Shown piece after piece: positions 47,715 to 57,732 of a DNA stretch of 64,000 bases. The notes below the pieces were generated by a model. That model was not told where the DNA came from, made no database searches, and saw nothing but the letters and a program-made list of their open reading frames with translations. Each line of letters opens with the position of its first letter. The stretch's first letter is position 1. Both the position numbers and the translations under genes were made by a program. Source of the stretch: Ascaphus truei. Lineage: Eukaryota; Chordata; Amphibia; Anura; Ascaphidae. The DNA lies in assembly GCA_036426205.1 (NCBI GenBank), contig CM071567.1, forward strand, positions 292,574,405 to 292,638,404. The letters run 5' to 3'.

Positions 47715-47752
47715 TTACTTTCTTGAAAACGGGTCAGACCACACTTTCAAAC
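47715..47752 (-). CDS. smim20: smim20 exon 3 (coding part), end of phoenixin
   Basis: A pyrimidine-rich acceptor TTTATTTTCCTAG is followed by 38 bases encoding (G)[11 protein letters not shown] and a TAA stop. The exon was found from homology to the conserved LKVWSDPF tail. Confidence 0.95.
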
Positions 47753-49850
47753 CTAGGAAAATAAAATGACAGGTCACCAAAAAAAAAAAAATACATAAAA
47801 CAAATAAAGAAAAGTATCTATCAGCTGCAAAACGGAGGCAAAACTGGTGAAAATAACTGCATCAGATTTATCTAAGAAAAAGGTCCTGTGTTACTTAATG
47901 GCATTTTGCTTTGATAAATCTGGTGCTATATTTTGCGCAAGTTCTGCAGCCGCGAGATACAGAACTACTATTGAATACAATATTAACATTCTAATCATTT
48001 GAAAGTACATGGTTATGTGTTTGCAGTTCCTTGACTCGATAGCATTTAAACTAATTCAACTAAAATCAAGTTGCGCCTGAAACTGGTGCAGTGTTCCTCT
48101 CTCTCTCTTTGCTCCAAACAAATCCGCCGGGCTTAGGTGGCATTAGCCTCTGCTCCAAAGATTTCTGCCCCAACCAAAGTTTAATTAAATTCATACATAA
48201 GTTGCCGCTTGCCAATTAACACAGACACTCCATGTCTGGCTCAAATTGTACCATTTTTAATCCATATCCCAAATTATGGTTTTAGCCAGAAAGACGCAGT
48301 TAACTGAGATCTAGTATACAACTATAAACTGTAGCTTGTATAAATTCAGGCATTTCGTTTATTGAAAAAGGCAAAAAAAAAAAAAATGTTAATCTTAAAT
48401 AGGTTACAGTATTCATATTTTGTTCAATTTTGAGACAAAAAAATTGGATCTGCATTTCTATAAACAATTGCTATGTTCAGAATGCATGTGTGCGTGTGTG
48501 CACGCGTGTAGACACACACTTTATAAATCCCACAAGCATCAAGTCAGTAAGATGACTAAAATGCAAAACACGCCATGTGAATGTACGTTGAACATCCTCA
48601 CATATCATCTTACGACTTAACATTTGCAGAGCAACAAAACCGAAGGCCGCTACCTCCACTTTCATATTATGGCGAGAAGAGGGCGGCTCAGGAGTTATGT
48701 TATCACTACAAAAATCTGAACATGAAACAAAAAGTTGGCAGTCGTGGACAAGAACCCCTCTACGCTGAGAAATAAATAAAACAAAGAAGTCTCATCCGAC
48801 GGTAACTGCCATAAAAGTCAATAGCAGGTACCACCTGAACACGGTGTGATACTCCGCATCGAGGCTTGGTTAATCCTGACCATGGTATTTGTGTCTCATA
48901 CAGTGCTAGGTGAAATGCCAGCCTTGTATGATCTGGAGGACACTGATAAGTGACAAGAGGTTGTCACTAAAAGTCCCTAAAGCTTGCACTCATTGTAAAC
49001 AGTAGAATGTACATAAAGTACCAGTTAAATAACTAGTACCACTAATATCAAATTATTACAGACCAAATGGGAAATATCCACGTAAACCTAACTATAACAC
49101 AACTAAAACATATACAATTTTATTACATGCTAAAAACTGACGAAATGCATAAAATGACAACTAATAAACCATAAATAAAAGAGCCCCCATGTGAACGAAA
49201 CGGACAGTATACGGTAAACAAAAATGCTAGTATGAACACAAGTGAATAAGTCTTATTTACTGCTGTCTGTGTGGGTTTTTTGTTTATTCCGCTTTACAAT
49301 TAACCCCTTACATCCACTCTACACCATTATTATGGTGGTTACTTATGTATAAGTGACACATTAATTGTTACTATTGGATAGCTTTACTTTGAGCCTGTTT
49401 GGGAACCAAGTACAGGCATACCCCGGTTTAAGTACACTCACTTTAAGTACACTCGCGAGTAAGTACATCTCGCTCAATAGGCAAACGGCAGCTCACGCAT
49501 GCGCCTGTCAGCACGTCCTTAACAGCAATACCGGCTCCCTACCTGTACAGAAGCTGTGCGCAAGCGGGGAGACTATAGAGCCTGTTACACATGCGTTATT
49601 TACATCAGTTATGCACGTATATGACGATTGCCGTACAGTACATGCATCAATAAGTGGGAAATGGTAGTGCTTCACTTTAGGTACATTTTCACTTTACATA
49701 CATGCTCCGGTCCCATTGCGTACGTTAATGCGGGGTATGCCTGTGTTAATGTGATATGCTGCTACTCTGCAGTGTTTTGTGGTGAAGCTAATTAGCATTG
49801 TTAGTATATTATGGACACTGGCCCCTCATGTTCTGACAGGGCTTTACACT

Positions 49851-49891
<41 letters not shown>

Positions 49892-49909
49892 ATTTTTAGT
49901 ATGAAGGGG

Positions 49910-49949
<40 letters not shown>

Positions 49950-50073
49950 TGTTCGACAAACCTATACATTTGCTCGCCCCGGGCGAGTGGATTTAACCCC
50001 CGGGCGAGTAAATATTGGCCCAAGCAGCACACGTTTGGTACTAGGTGGCGAGTAGATTTTTTGGTGATATGTC

Positions 50074-50122
<49 letters not shown>

Positions 50123-52664
50123 GTATATATACAGTATATATTTCCCCTTCATACTAAAAATTACATAACTCCTGAACATCAGCTAAATTGAGATCTTAAA
50201 TACATTCACAGACAGCAATGATATGTATATATGATGTTTCATGTATATATGATGTTTCTATCCCCTGCTGTGTCCAATCCAAAATGCCATGTTCGTTTTA
50301 GTGAATGTAAATTTTTTTTTTTTGCAAATGGATCAGATGTAAAACCATATTTGTAATACTCACCTGGTGGCTGCACATTTTCCTGGTTTACATCAGCACG
50401 ATTTACTGCTTGTTCTCGCTCTAGTAAATGCAAAGTTGAGAAAATATAAACAAACAAAACATTGTAAAACTTATTTAAAAAATTAAAGATTTACCCGACT
50501 TTATACCACACAAAAAAAACATTACAAGAACATAGTGGTTGATGTTTTAACTAAAAGTGTAATTACACTTAAAAAAAAGGACAAAACTTTTTTTTATTAT
50601 TATACAGTACCAACTGCCCTAGCATTTTATTTTTACTTCTTTACATTTCTTACCACATACTTCCAAGTAAAATAATCTAGATTTCAAGGAATTACTTATG
50701 GGAACTCTAAACTCAACTGTAATGAACGCAACTTGAGCATTGCTGCAGCTTGTTTTTCCTCAGCTACAGCATGTAATGTCCGATGCTAAAGCAGCAATAC
50801 AAGCTTCACTTATTTTTTTTATTACTGGATTGAAGCAGGTCCTCTGTAAACCTAATTTACCTTGGCCCGGCGGCGTCTTACACGCGTCGCCATGGCAACG
50901 CAGCGTAATGACGTCACGTTGCTATGGCAACGTGACGTCATGACACCGGAGCGGTGGTGCGCGTAGGTGAGGGGACCGCCGGCAAGTGAGCGCAGGGGGA
51001 AAAAAAAGTTTGCACCCCCCTGTGCTAGAGTCTGTTTCAGAAGAGGAAGGGGGATTTCACTTTGTAAATGGTTGGTATAGAAACAAAAAATGCTAAATAC
51101 ATTATAATACTTTATAAATGTCAAAGTTGGTTTAAAAAAAATGCAACAAGTATTTTCTCATAGTACAGAACTGTTTTTTTTTTTTTTTTTTTTTAAACAC
51201 ACGTAGGATATTTCTTGGCCTGCAGATTAAGGCCTGGGACATAGTACGGTGAGCCTTGCTGAGCCGCGCTGAGCAGATGCACTTACCCCCTGCATCTGTC
51301 ATCAGCGCGTCTTTAGCAGCCGCTTCCGCATGCGTGCGGAGGCTCAGGTATTTTGGAGAGACAGGCAAATTTAAAATTTGCCGCTCAGGGAAGCGGAGGA
51401 GCGGTCACGTGACCGCTCACATCCAATTAGAGCGAGGGACTAGCCCCGCCTCCTGCCTGCCCCCAAAGCGCACTCACTGCCTCGCCGGACACAAAAAAGC
51501 TCCAGTTTGAGCAGGCGAGGCAGAGCAGGAGCGCTGATCAGCGCGCCCCGAGGCCTAAAGCAGCACTCCAAGCGACACCAAGTCAAAATAATAAAAAATA
51601 GATTTGAAGCAGGGGAGTCTCTGAAGATGAAACTCGTTGATTTCAGCACTGGGGACCCCTGCTTCCTGAGCGAATTACCTTCGCATGTGCTAGGGGTAGG
51701 AGCCTTGGGTGGGTTCACAATATGGCGGTTTAAAAGTCCGGCAGCATCCAATAGGAAGTTGCAACATTATCCCTTGTGTCTTCCTATTGGCCCACGTGAT
51801 GCGGGAACTTAAACTGCACAGAGATACCGGCAGCACCTACAGGAGGTAAGTATCTCAGGAAGCAGGGGGTCCCCGGAGCTGAAATCAAATTGATGGCCAC
51901 AAAGGTCAGCTGGCAGATAGTGGCTTCCTATTAGCTCAGAGTAATGTTACCCCAGGAATCCCATTGTTGATCCTACCAAACAAAAAAACAAAATAAAAAA
52001 AAAAGTATAACAACAACACTTTGCAGTAAGAATAGGCATACAATACGTGTGTGTGTGAGCTCTGGACATGTAATTTTTATCTAGGACACACTTGGGTTGT
52101 TCCATTAAAAGTTATCATAACACAACTTCACCGATACTTGTTCTTTTAAACTCAATTGCTGAACACAACTGATTACATTGCTCCGCACAATTAGGAACTG
52201 TGAGTAGGCATGCAACAAAGACAAGTTTGAAACCTTGACACAAATGTTATATATGACAACATAACACTGAAAACAGTGTATGTCATGCAATACGTGCTTG
52301 ATAACACATTTAGACTGCTTGTTATATAATAGATATACAGTAAATTGCATAAGATATCAGTCTTATCGCTTAGTTGAACTTGATTCCTCACCATCCTAAT
52401 TTTAACCAGAGCACAGCCTTTTACACAGACACACACATCTAGGGAGGTACTAATATCCATATTACTGTTTACAATGTTGCATGCACCAGGTCTAGGCAAA
52501 CACCTCCCTCCCCTTCCTGTGAAACAGAAACAAGAGTCCGAGGTCAGTCACTTACTGTATTCATCTATGTTCGCCAGGGGGTGGAAGAATATGGGGTAAA
52601 AAGCTGCTGCCACTGCAGTCACAAAACCACCGAAAATAAGGATTATCCTGGTGTTCCTAGACAT
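47715..52664 (-). CDS. smim20: SMIM20 (MITRAC7), phoenixin precursor; complete three-exon gene
   Basis: The three exons (52664-52556, 50420-50364, 47752-47715) join into 67 codons, the same length as human SMIM20. In mammals the protein is a small inner-mitochondrial-membrane factor that binds newly made COX1 during cytochrome c oxidase assembly, and its C-terminus is the reported source of phoenixin peptides. Here residues 8-28 form the membrane span ([20 protein letters not shown]), followed by [12 protein letters not shown] and [16 protein letters not shown]. Introns are 2.1 and 2.6 kb with donors GTAAGTGA and GTGAGTATT. The peptide core [13 protein letters not shown] is unchanged, but the Gly before the basic pair, needed for C-terminal amidation, is Ser, and the first residue of phoenixin-14 is Asn instead of Asp. 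Both introns hold MITEs. No disabling changes are seen. Confidence 0.95.
47753..49412. other. smim20 intron 2, distal part
   Basis: AT-rich, without an additional exon. The stretch at 48570-48780 is less AT-rich and unique-looking but has no coding signal on either strand. Confidence 0.45.
49413..49743. mobile_element. Tigger/pogo-like MITE
   Basis: Termini CAGGCATACCCCGGTTTAAG and (right) CGGGGTATGCCTG are inverted repeats that match the Tigger-type CAGGCATACC end. TA precedes the left end; the right flank is TG, probably a mutated TA. Repeated CACTTTAAGTACACTC words inside. Confidence 0.7.
49887..50166. repeat. 32-bp perfect inverted repeats around TA/TG microsatellites
   Basis: The arm ATGTAATTTTTAGTATGAAG with GGGAAATATATA (49887-49918) is exactly inverted at 50135-50166. 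Between them lie (TA)n, a segment CAGTGTTCGACAAACC with CGGGCGAGT palindromes, and (GT)n at 50079-50111. This could be a small fold-back MITE. Confidence 0.7.
50364..50420 (-). CDS. smim20: smim20 exon 2
   Basis: Acceptor TTTACTAG precedes AGCGAGAACAAGC. With the A from exon 1 it encodes [19 protein letters not shown] plus one base of Gly. Donor is GTGAGTATT. Confidence 0.95.
50868..51023 (-). mobile_element. hAT-like terminus with RFX and CRE motifs, in smim20 intron 1
   Basis: Read on the minus strand it begins CAGGGGGGTGCAAACTTTTT near 51023, a hAT-type end. The inner part (50886-50943) contains two X-box-like palindromes (GTCGCCATGGCAAC, GTTGCTATGGCAAC) and two TGACGTCA sites. The other end was not found. 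Confidence 0.45.
51231..51555. mobile_element. Harbinger-type MITE (GGCCTGGGACATAG family), TAA duplication
   Basis: Starts GGCCTGGGACATAGTACGG and ends CGCCCCGAGGCC; TAA on both sides (51228-51230, 51556-51558). Internal CGCTTCCGCATGCGTGCGGA and AGGGAAGCGGAGG are shared with 61180-61505 and 33131-33488. Located in smim20 intron 1. Confidence 0.8.
51559..52555. other. smim20 intron 1, proximal part
   Basis: A GC-richer patch at 51640-51850 includes GTTCACAATATGGCGG. No exon recognised. Confidence 0.4.
52556..52664 (-). CDS. smim20: smim20 exon 1 (coding part)
   Basis: Starts ATGTCTAGGAACACC (MSRNTR, as in human MSRN) and ends GAATACA before the donor GTAAGTGAC, phase 1. An upstream in-frame ATG (52796) would add 45 residues, but the MSRN start is the conserved one. 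Confidence 0.95.
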
Positions 52665-53436
52665 GCTGATGAGTGACTGCGATGGTGCCCCGGGGAGAAG
52701 GGCACGCTGGGCACGTGCTGCTGAGACCAGGAAGCAGAGAGGACACAGGAGCCAGCTGTGTCTGACAGCCAATGCCTTCCCCGGCCTGAAACACACATCT
52801 AAACCACATTCTGGTTGGGTGGCGTAGCAAGGTCTGTTGAAAGCGGTCTCCTCGTAGGGTTATGTCCTCTGCTTTCACTGAGTAACTCCCATTGCTTCTG
52901 CAATATCATATCAGCAGAGAGTAAACCTGCAATGATTCACTCTGTAAAAGAAAAAAATAAACTGTTCAACAAACATGCATAGGAAAAGATGTCTGGTATT
53001 AACAGGGACATTGCTAATTTTAGGGAACAGTGTTGGTTCTGAAAGGGCTGCAGGTTTGTAAATAAAAGGTGTAATTTTTACCCCATACATGAGAAATAGG
53101 TGTTTTTCTAGCTCTGATTTGATTTCCTGTGTATCCACTCCTATGCTGAAATGTCCAGAGACACAGGCTATACAGTATAATCAACATTTTAGGCAAATAA
53201 TATAAACTGCGCATAAATCGTACAAAACAATTCATATTCATAGAGAAAAGCAGAAGCTCAAATGGCCACGCTCAATATGACATCCCCGGCAGCATTAAGT
53301 ATTTAAAGCAGCAGTCCACACTGATCACATTTGTTTGCATTTATTTATTTATTTAAAGAGTTCTCTTGTGCCTTGCAACGCATTTTTTTAAATCTGATGC
53401 GTTAAAATGAAGTTCTCCCCAGAGCCCAGTGCAGTC
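52665..53436. other. 5' flank of smim20
   Basis: The first about 130 bases upstream of the start codon are free of in-frame stops and probably include the 5' UTR. No TATA or clear CpG promoter is visible. Confidence 0.4.
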
Positions 53437-53439
53437 TAA

Positions 53440-53924
53440 GGCTGCGTCCAGGGTCAGCGCTTATCCGCTGACCCGTGCTGAGGCGCGCTCACGCTCAGCA
53501 CTGAGCCCCTGCAGCCGCAATGAGAGCGGCTTTAGCAGGGGCTCGCTTCCGCAAGCGTGCGGAAGCGTGTGTCTTATGAAAATTTTAGATTTGGCTCCGT
53601 GACGTCACTGGCCCGCCCCCCGGCACGCTCCCGGACGGCGCACTAACCAAGGCCAGGGAAAGCACCCGCTTTCCCTCAGCGCGCCTCCGCACGGGAGAAG
53701 GCACCCTGGAGAGCGCTCCAAGCATGAGCGCCGGGTGTCCTGTCATTTATGCGCGAAGGGGGGGGCATTGAGCACGCTGGAAAGTTACATTTTTTTGGTA
53801 ACATAAGCACCGAGCGCCGGTTTGCGTGTGTACCCGCGCACGAGCACGCGGGGACTTACATATATCTCTATATGTAAGTAACCGCGGCAAGCGCCGTCCA
53901 CTCAGCGCTAGCGGGGACGCAGCC
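53440..53924. mobile_element. Harbinger-type MITE, first of a chain
   Basis: Starts GGCTGCGTCCAGGGTCAGCG and ends TAGCGGGGACGCAGCC. TAA lies on both sides (53437-53439, 53925-53927). Internal block CCTGCAGCCGCAATGAGAGC is shared with 61180-61505. Confidence 0.75.
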
Positions 53925-53927
53925 TAA

Positions 53928-54207
53928 GGCTGAGTCCCCGCTGGCGCTGAGAGCGCTCATGCTTGGAGAGCGCTCCAAGCATGAGCGCCGGGTGTCCTCC
54001 GAATTCCGCAAGCGCGTGCGGGGGGGGGGGCGGTATTGCGGGCCAGCTGAGCGCGCGGGGAAGTATAGTTTTTGTTTTGGTAAGCGCCGAACGCGGTCAG
54101 CGTGTGTGCCTGCACACGAGCGCCGCGTGAGCGGGAACTTACATATTTATTTATATGTAAATTAACGCGGCAATCGCCGCCCGCTCAGGGCTGGCGGGGA
54201 CGCAGCC
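53928..54207. mobile_element. Harbinger-type MITE, second of a chain
   Basis: Starts GGCTGAGTCCCCGCTGGCGC, ends GGCTGGCGGGGACGCAGCC. Its left TAA (53925-53927) is also the right TAA of the previous MITE; its right TAA is 54208-54210. Confidence 0.8.
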
Positions 54208-54210
54208 TAA

Positions 54211-54585
54211 GGCTGCGGTCCCAGTCATGACTGTGACACGCGCGCCTGGCGGGGGGGGGCGCCGCATGCACAGCGCTAACCGCGATCTGCGGTCTCCAGG
54301 ATAGGGAGCTTGCGACGGGAGGGGGCGTGGTCGGGGATTTTCGGGGGCGTGGCCATCACGTCACGCGGCTGGTTCGCCCTCATTGGGTGAACCGCCGGTG
54401 GGGGCGTGGCCACGCCTCCGTCGCAAGGTTTAAACTCAATTTCATTGAGTTTAAAAAACCTTGCAGTACGGCGCGGCTGCACCTTCAGCGTGAAGGTGAG
54501 TACTGGGCCCTTCCCCATTGAGGGGCGGTGCTTACACGCAGCGCACGCCGAGGCGTGTGCTGTGGCAGTGACTGGGACTGCAGCC
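54211..54585. mobile_element. Harbinger-type MITE, third of a chain
   Basis: Starts GGCTGCGGTCCCAGTCA, ends TGACTGGGACTGCAGCC: good inverted repeats. TAA at 54208-54210 and 54586-54588. Same family as 40590-40930 and 41320-41702. Confidence 0.85.
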
Positions 54586-54588
54586 TAA

Positions 54589-54914
54589 GGCTGAGCTCAG
54601 ACAGAATACTACAGTACTGCACATCCGCACCTCTGCCTGCTGGGCGATGTGTGCTCATCCCTAGCAGGCAGAATGACGTGATTGGAGGCGGGACTTTAAA
54701 AAATAAAAAAGTGTACGTGTTTGTGATTGGCTGGTGAAGTACACGTGACACGGCGGCTGCTTGAAATTACAACTTCAGTTGTCTCCTTCAACTGCAGCGG
54801 TGTCAACGCTGTACTTCGCCGCCGGGTTTCGTTTTCAGTTTGAAAAAACTCCCACACACCAAAGCGAAAGAGAGGCGAGCGTGCGCACGCACGTAAGTGG
54901 GCGCACGTTGCATC
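54589..54914. mobile_element. Possible fourth MITE of the chain, right end missing
   Basis: GGCTGAGCTCAGACAG begins directly after the shared TAA, like the others, but no matching terminus was found to the right. Confidence 0.35.
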
Positions 54915-55018
54915 GCATCCTGTAAGCTCTACGGGGCAGGGACCTGTGCCTGCAAAATGTCTCTGTAAAGCGCTACGTAAACCTAGCAGCGCTATACAAG
55001 AACATGCTATTATTATTA
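54915..55018 (+). mobile_element. SINE 3' half with (ATT)n tail
   Basis: CTGTAAGCTCTACGGGGCAG, then GTCTCTGTAAAGCGCTACG and AGCAGCGCTATACAAGAACA and ATTATTATTAAT. This corresponds to the body and tail of the SINE at 7186-7455; the tRNA-like head is absent. Confidence 0.65.
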
Positions 55019-55914
55019 ATACAATAATGTCACTTGAATGGCCATTAGCAATCGCTAATCACTAACCTCCTCTTTCTGTAATACTGTATACACTCAAGAA
55101 GGCTGCTGCACACAGAATTACACGAAGAGGTTAACCAGGTATAACATGCAAAAACTCCTCTGACAATTATCTAAGTGACCAGGGATTTCCTGGTGGGCGG
55201 GGGCATACGGTAGATTTGCTTGATCACGGCTGACTGCTGCTTTAACATATTGTTTATACGGTACCAGACCATTTCAAGGCATGGTGAAAGCTGAACAAAC
55301 AGTTCCCCTCCCTTTAAGTACTTCTTCTGCAAGACTTAACAGTGTAAAATCAAACATTTACTGTAATAATATCTGTAAGAACTATAACTCCACCGTCTCC
55401 AAGTGGGGAAGTGGAACTTATTAACTCTTAGATTGGAACTGAGATAGCAGCAGTTGAATGTATTAATACCTTTAAAAGCCTTGCATCTTACACAAGTTTT
55501 TTTTCATGACGGAGGATTTCACTCGTGATTGTTTCTTCTTTGCTGACTGACAGACAGACAGACTTGTAGAGCAATAGGAATAATTAGAATAGAAGATGTG
55601 GGTGTTTTTGGAGAAAAAAATCGGATGCAATAGGGTTGATATTTTTTGTATGTATTTTCAATGTATTTTTTGTTTTTTACTTCTACTGAGCTTCTGTAGT
55701 TCTGTAAATGAAACAAAGTTGAGACGCTCTCCAGTGGAAATACTGTGACATTATTTTAAATGTGCCGTTTCAGCCCAACACAAAATACTTGATATGTGTA
55801 GGGCCAAAATGTTGGTATGTTTACAAGAACAAAATGTATATTTATCCAGGAGTTGGCTCACTATTTCCTCCATCTCTCTTATTTAGCCGGCAATAATTTT
55901 CTCAGGCAGTGCTA
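55019..55914. other. No recognised feature
   Basis: AT-rich; no gene or transposon end. Confidence 0.4.
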
Positions 55915-55930
55915 GTTAAGGTAAGAGTTA

Positions 55931-56753
55931 GAACGCGCTTATAGTGCTGGCGACAGCGACGCGACCGATGACGTCACCCATCGCCATTAGCAAAAGTTGT
56001 AATTAGGTTTTTAGCGACGTCGCTGGCGACAAGGCCAGTGACGTCACTAAGGGGGTGGGCCGCGCAATTTGATTGGAGGATGTGTGGAGAAGGCGCTACT
56101 GCGCATGACAGAAGTCCAAACAGGTCCCGGATGATGCAAAAAAACTTTATTGACAACACACTCTGGGGGCTACCCACGATCTCCTCTACGCGTTTCACCC
56201 TTGTCCAAGACGAAGCCCTATCTCCAAGGGTGAAACGCGTAGAGGAGGAGATCGTGGTGTAGCCCCCAGAGTGTGTTGTCAATAAAGTTTTTTTGCATCA
56301 TCCGGGACCTGTTTGGACTTCTGTCATGCGCAGTAGCGCCTTCTCCACACATCCTCCATTCATATCCACTGAAGGCAGCACGCGGACACCGGAGGGAGGC
56401 GTGAGCAGGACCCAGACCGGAGTGGAGAACAAAGGTAAGAGATTTCAATCTTTTTTGCCTCTCCATACACTCCGGTCACCCTAGGGCCCATTATTTGCTC
56501 CCTCACATCCAGTAACATGACGGATTGACACCGTAGGTGCCTGCTGCTAAGCTGAAGCGCAGGACAGTCACTTTCTACGCGCAATTTGATTGGTTTAGAG
56601 ACAGTCACATGTGGCGACTGTCTCTAAAAAATCAAATTTACCCGGCTTCAAAATTTTTGATCGCTCCGTCGCGCTTACTATAAGCGCTTGGAGTTATTGT
56701 ATTTGTTTCGGAGCGACGTCGTGTCGCCATCGCCAGGCACTATAAGCGCAGCC
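55931..56753. mobile_element. Harbinger-like MITE, TTA duplication, carrying a nested fold-back element
   Basis: Termini GAACGCGCTTATAGTGCTGG and (right, reverse-complemented) GGCTGCGCTTATAGTGCCTG are inverted repeats that continue through GCGAC-rich sequence. TTA flanks both sides (55928-55930, 56754-56756). Without the nested insert it is about 300 bp. Confidence 0.75.
56077..56577. mobile_element. Fold-back element with 16-bp target duplication
   Basis: CGCGCAATTTGATTGG occurs at 56061-56076 and again at 56578-56593, flanking a 501-bp insert. The insert begins with an almost perfect palindrome: GGATGTGTGGAGAAGGCGCT (from 56078) is inverted near 56340, giving arms of about 140 bp around a short centre. 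Each arm contains GTGAAACGCGTAGAGG or its complement, the 3' half of the hammerhead-like core seen at 46045-46085, but no intact CTGANGA partner. Confidence 0.8.
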
Positions 56754-57732
56754 TTAGGCTGGAATAATAGGGTAAGAGTTAGGCTGGAATTATAGGGTAA
56801 GAGTTAGTCTGGAATAATAGGGTAAGAGCTAGGCTGGAATTATAGGGTAAGAGTTAGGCTGGAATTATAGGGTAAGAGTTAGTCTGGAATAATAGGGTAA
56901 GAGTTAGTCTGGAATTATAGGGTAAGAGTTAGTCTGGAATAATAGGGTAAGAGTTAGGCTGGAATTATAGGGTAAGAGTTAGTCTGGAATAATAGGGTAA
57001 GAGTTAGGCTGGAATTATAGGGTAAGAGTTAGGCTGGAATTATAGGGTAAGAGTTAGGCTGGAATTATAGGGTAAGAGTTAGTCTGGAATAATAGGGTAA
57101 GAGTTAGTCTGGAATTATAGGGTAAGAGTTAGTCTGGAATAATAGGGTAAGAGTTCGTCTGGAATAATAGGGTAAGAGTTCGTCTGGAATAATAGGGTAA
57201 GAGTTCGTCTGGAATAATAGGGTAAGAGTTAGTCTGGAATTATAGGGTAAGAGTTAGTCTGGAATTATAGGGTAAGAGTTAGTCTGGAATAATAGGGTAA
57301 GAGTTAGGCTGGAATAATAGGGTAGGAGTTAGTCTGGAATAATAGGGTAGGAGTTAGTCTGGAATTATAGGGTAAGAGTTAGTCTGGAATAATTGGGGTA
57401 AGAGTTAGGCTGGAATTATAGGGTAAGAGTTAGTCTGGAATTATAGGGTAAGAGTTAGTCTGGAATTATAGGGTAAGAGTTAGGCTGGAATTATAGGGTA
57501 AGAGTTAGGCTGGAATTATAAGGTAAGAGTTAGTCTGGAATAATAGGGTAAGAGTTAGTCTGGAATAATAGGGTAAGAGTTAGGTTGGAATAATAAGGTA
57601 AGAGTTAGTCTGGAATAATAGGGTAAGAGTTAGGTTGGAATTATAAGGTAATAGTTAGGTTGGAATAATAAGGTAATAGTTAGGCTGGAATTATAGGGTA
57701 AGAGTTAGGCTGGCATGATAGGGTACGAGTTA
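56754..57732. repeat. 25-bp minisatellite, about 39 units
   Basis: Unit TTAGGCTGGAATTATAGGG plus TAAGAG. Variants swap GGCT/GTCT and AATAAT/AATTAT in irregular order. One unit has an extra G (57393) and some have TTCG. Part of the unit sequence (GGTAAGAGTTAG) also precedes the MITE at 55931, and array units continue at 58035-58105 beyond another MITE. Confidence 0.95.

Noticed and set aside
50239..50457. smim20 exon 2 as a single longer terminal exon ending in SDPFAKKK
   Set aside because: The canonical donor GTGAGTATT and an exon at 47752-47715 encoding [11 protein letters not shown] give an exact 67-residue match to the family; the read-through is kept only as a possible isoform.
52665..52796. 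Upstream in-frame ATG extending smim20 by 45 residues
   Set aside because: The conserved family start is MSRN at 52664; the extension resembles translated 5' UTR.
56155..56245. Hammerhead ribozyme in the palindrome with GAAACGCGTAG
   Set aside because: The 3' half is present on both strands, but no CTGANGA strand with a pairing stem II lies upstream of either copy.
56754..57732. Interstitial telomeric repeat because of TTAGG and TAGGGTAA words
   Set aside because: The true period is 25 bp and TTAGGG is not repeated in tandem.
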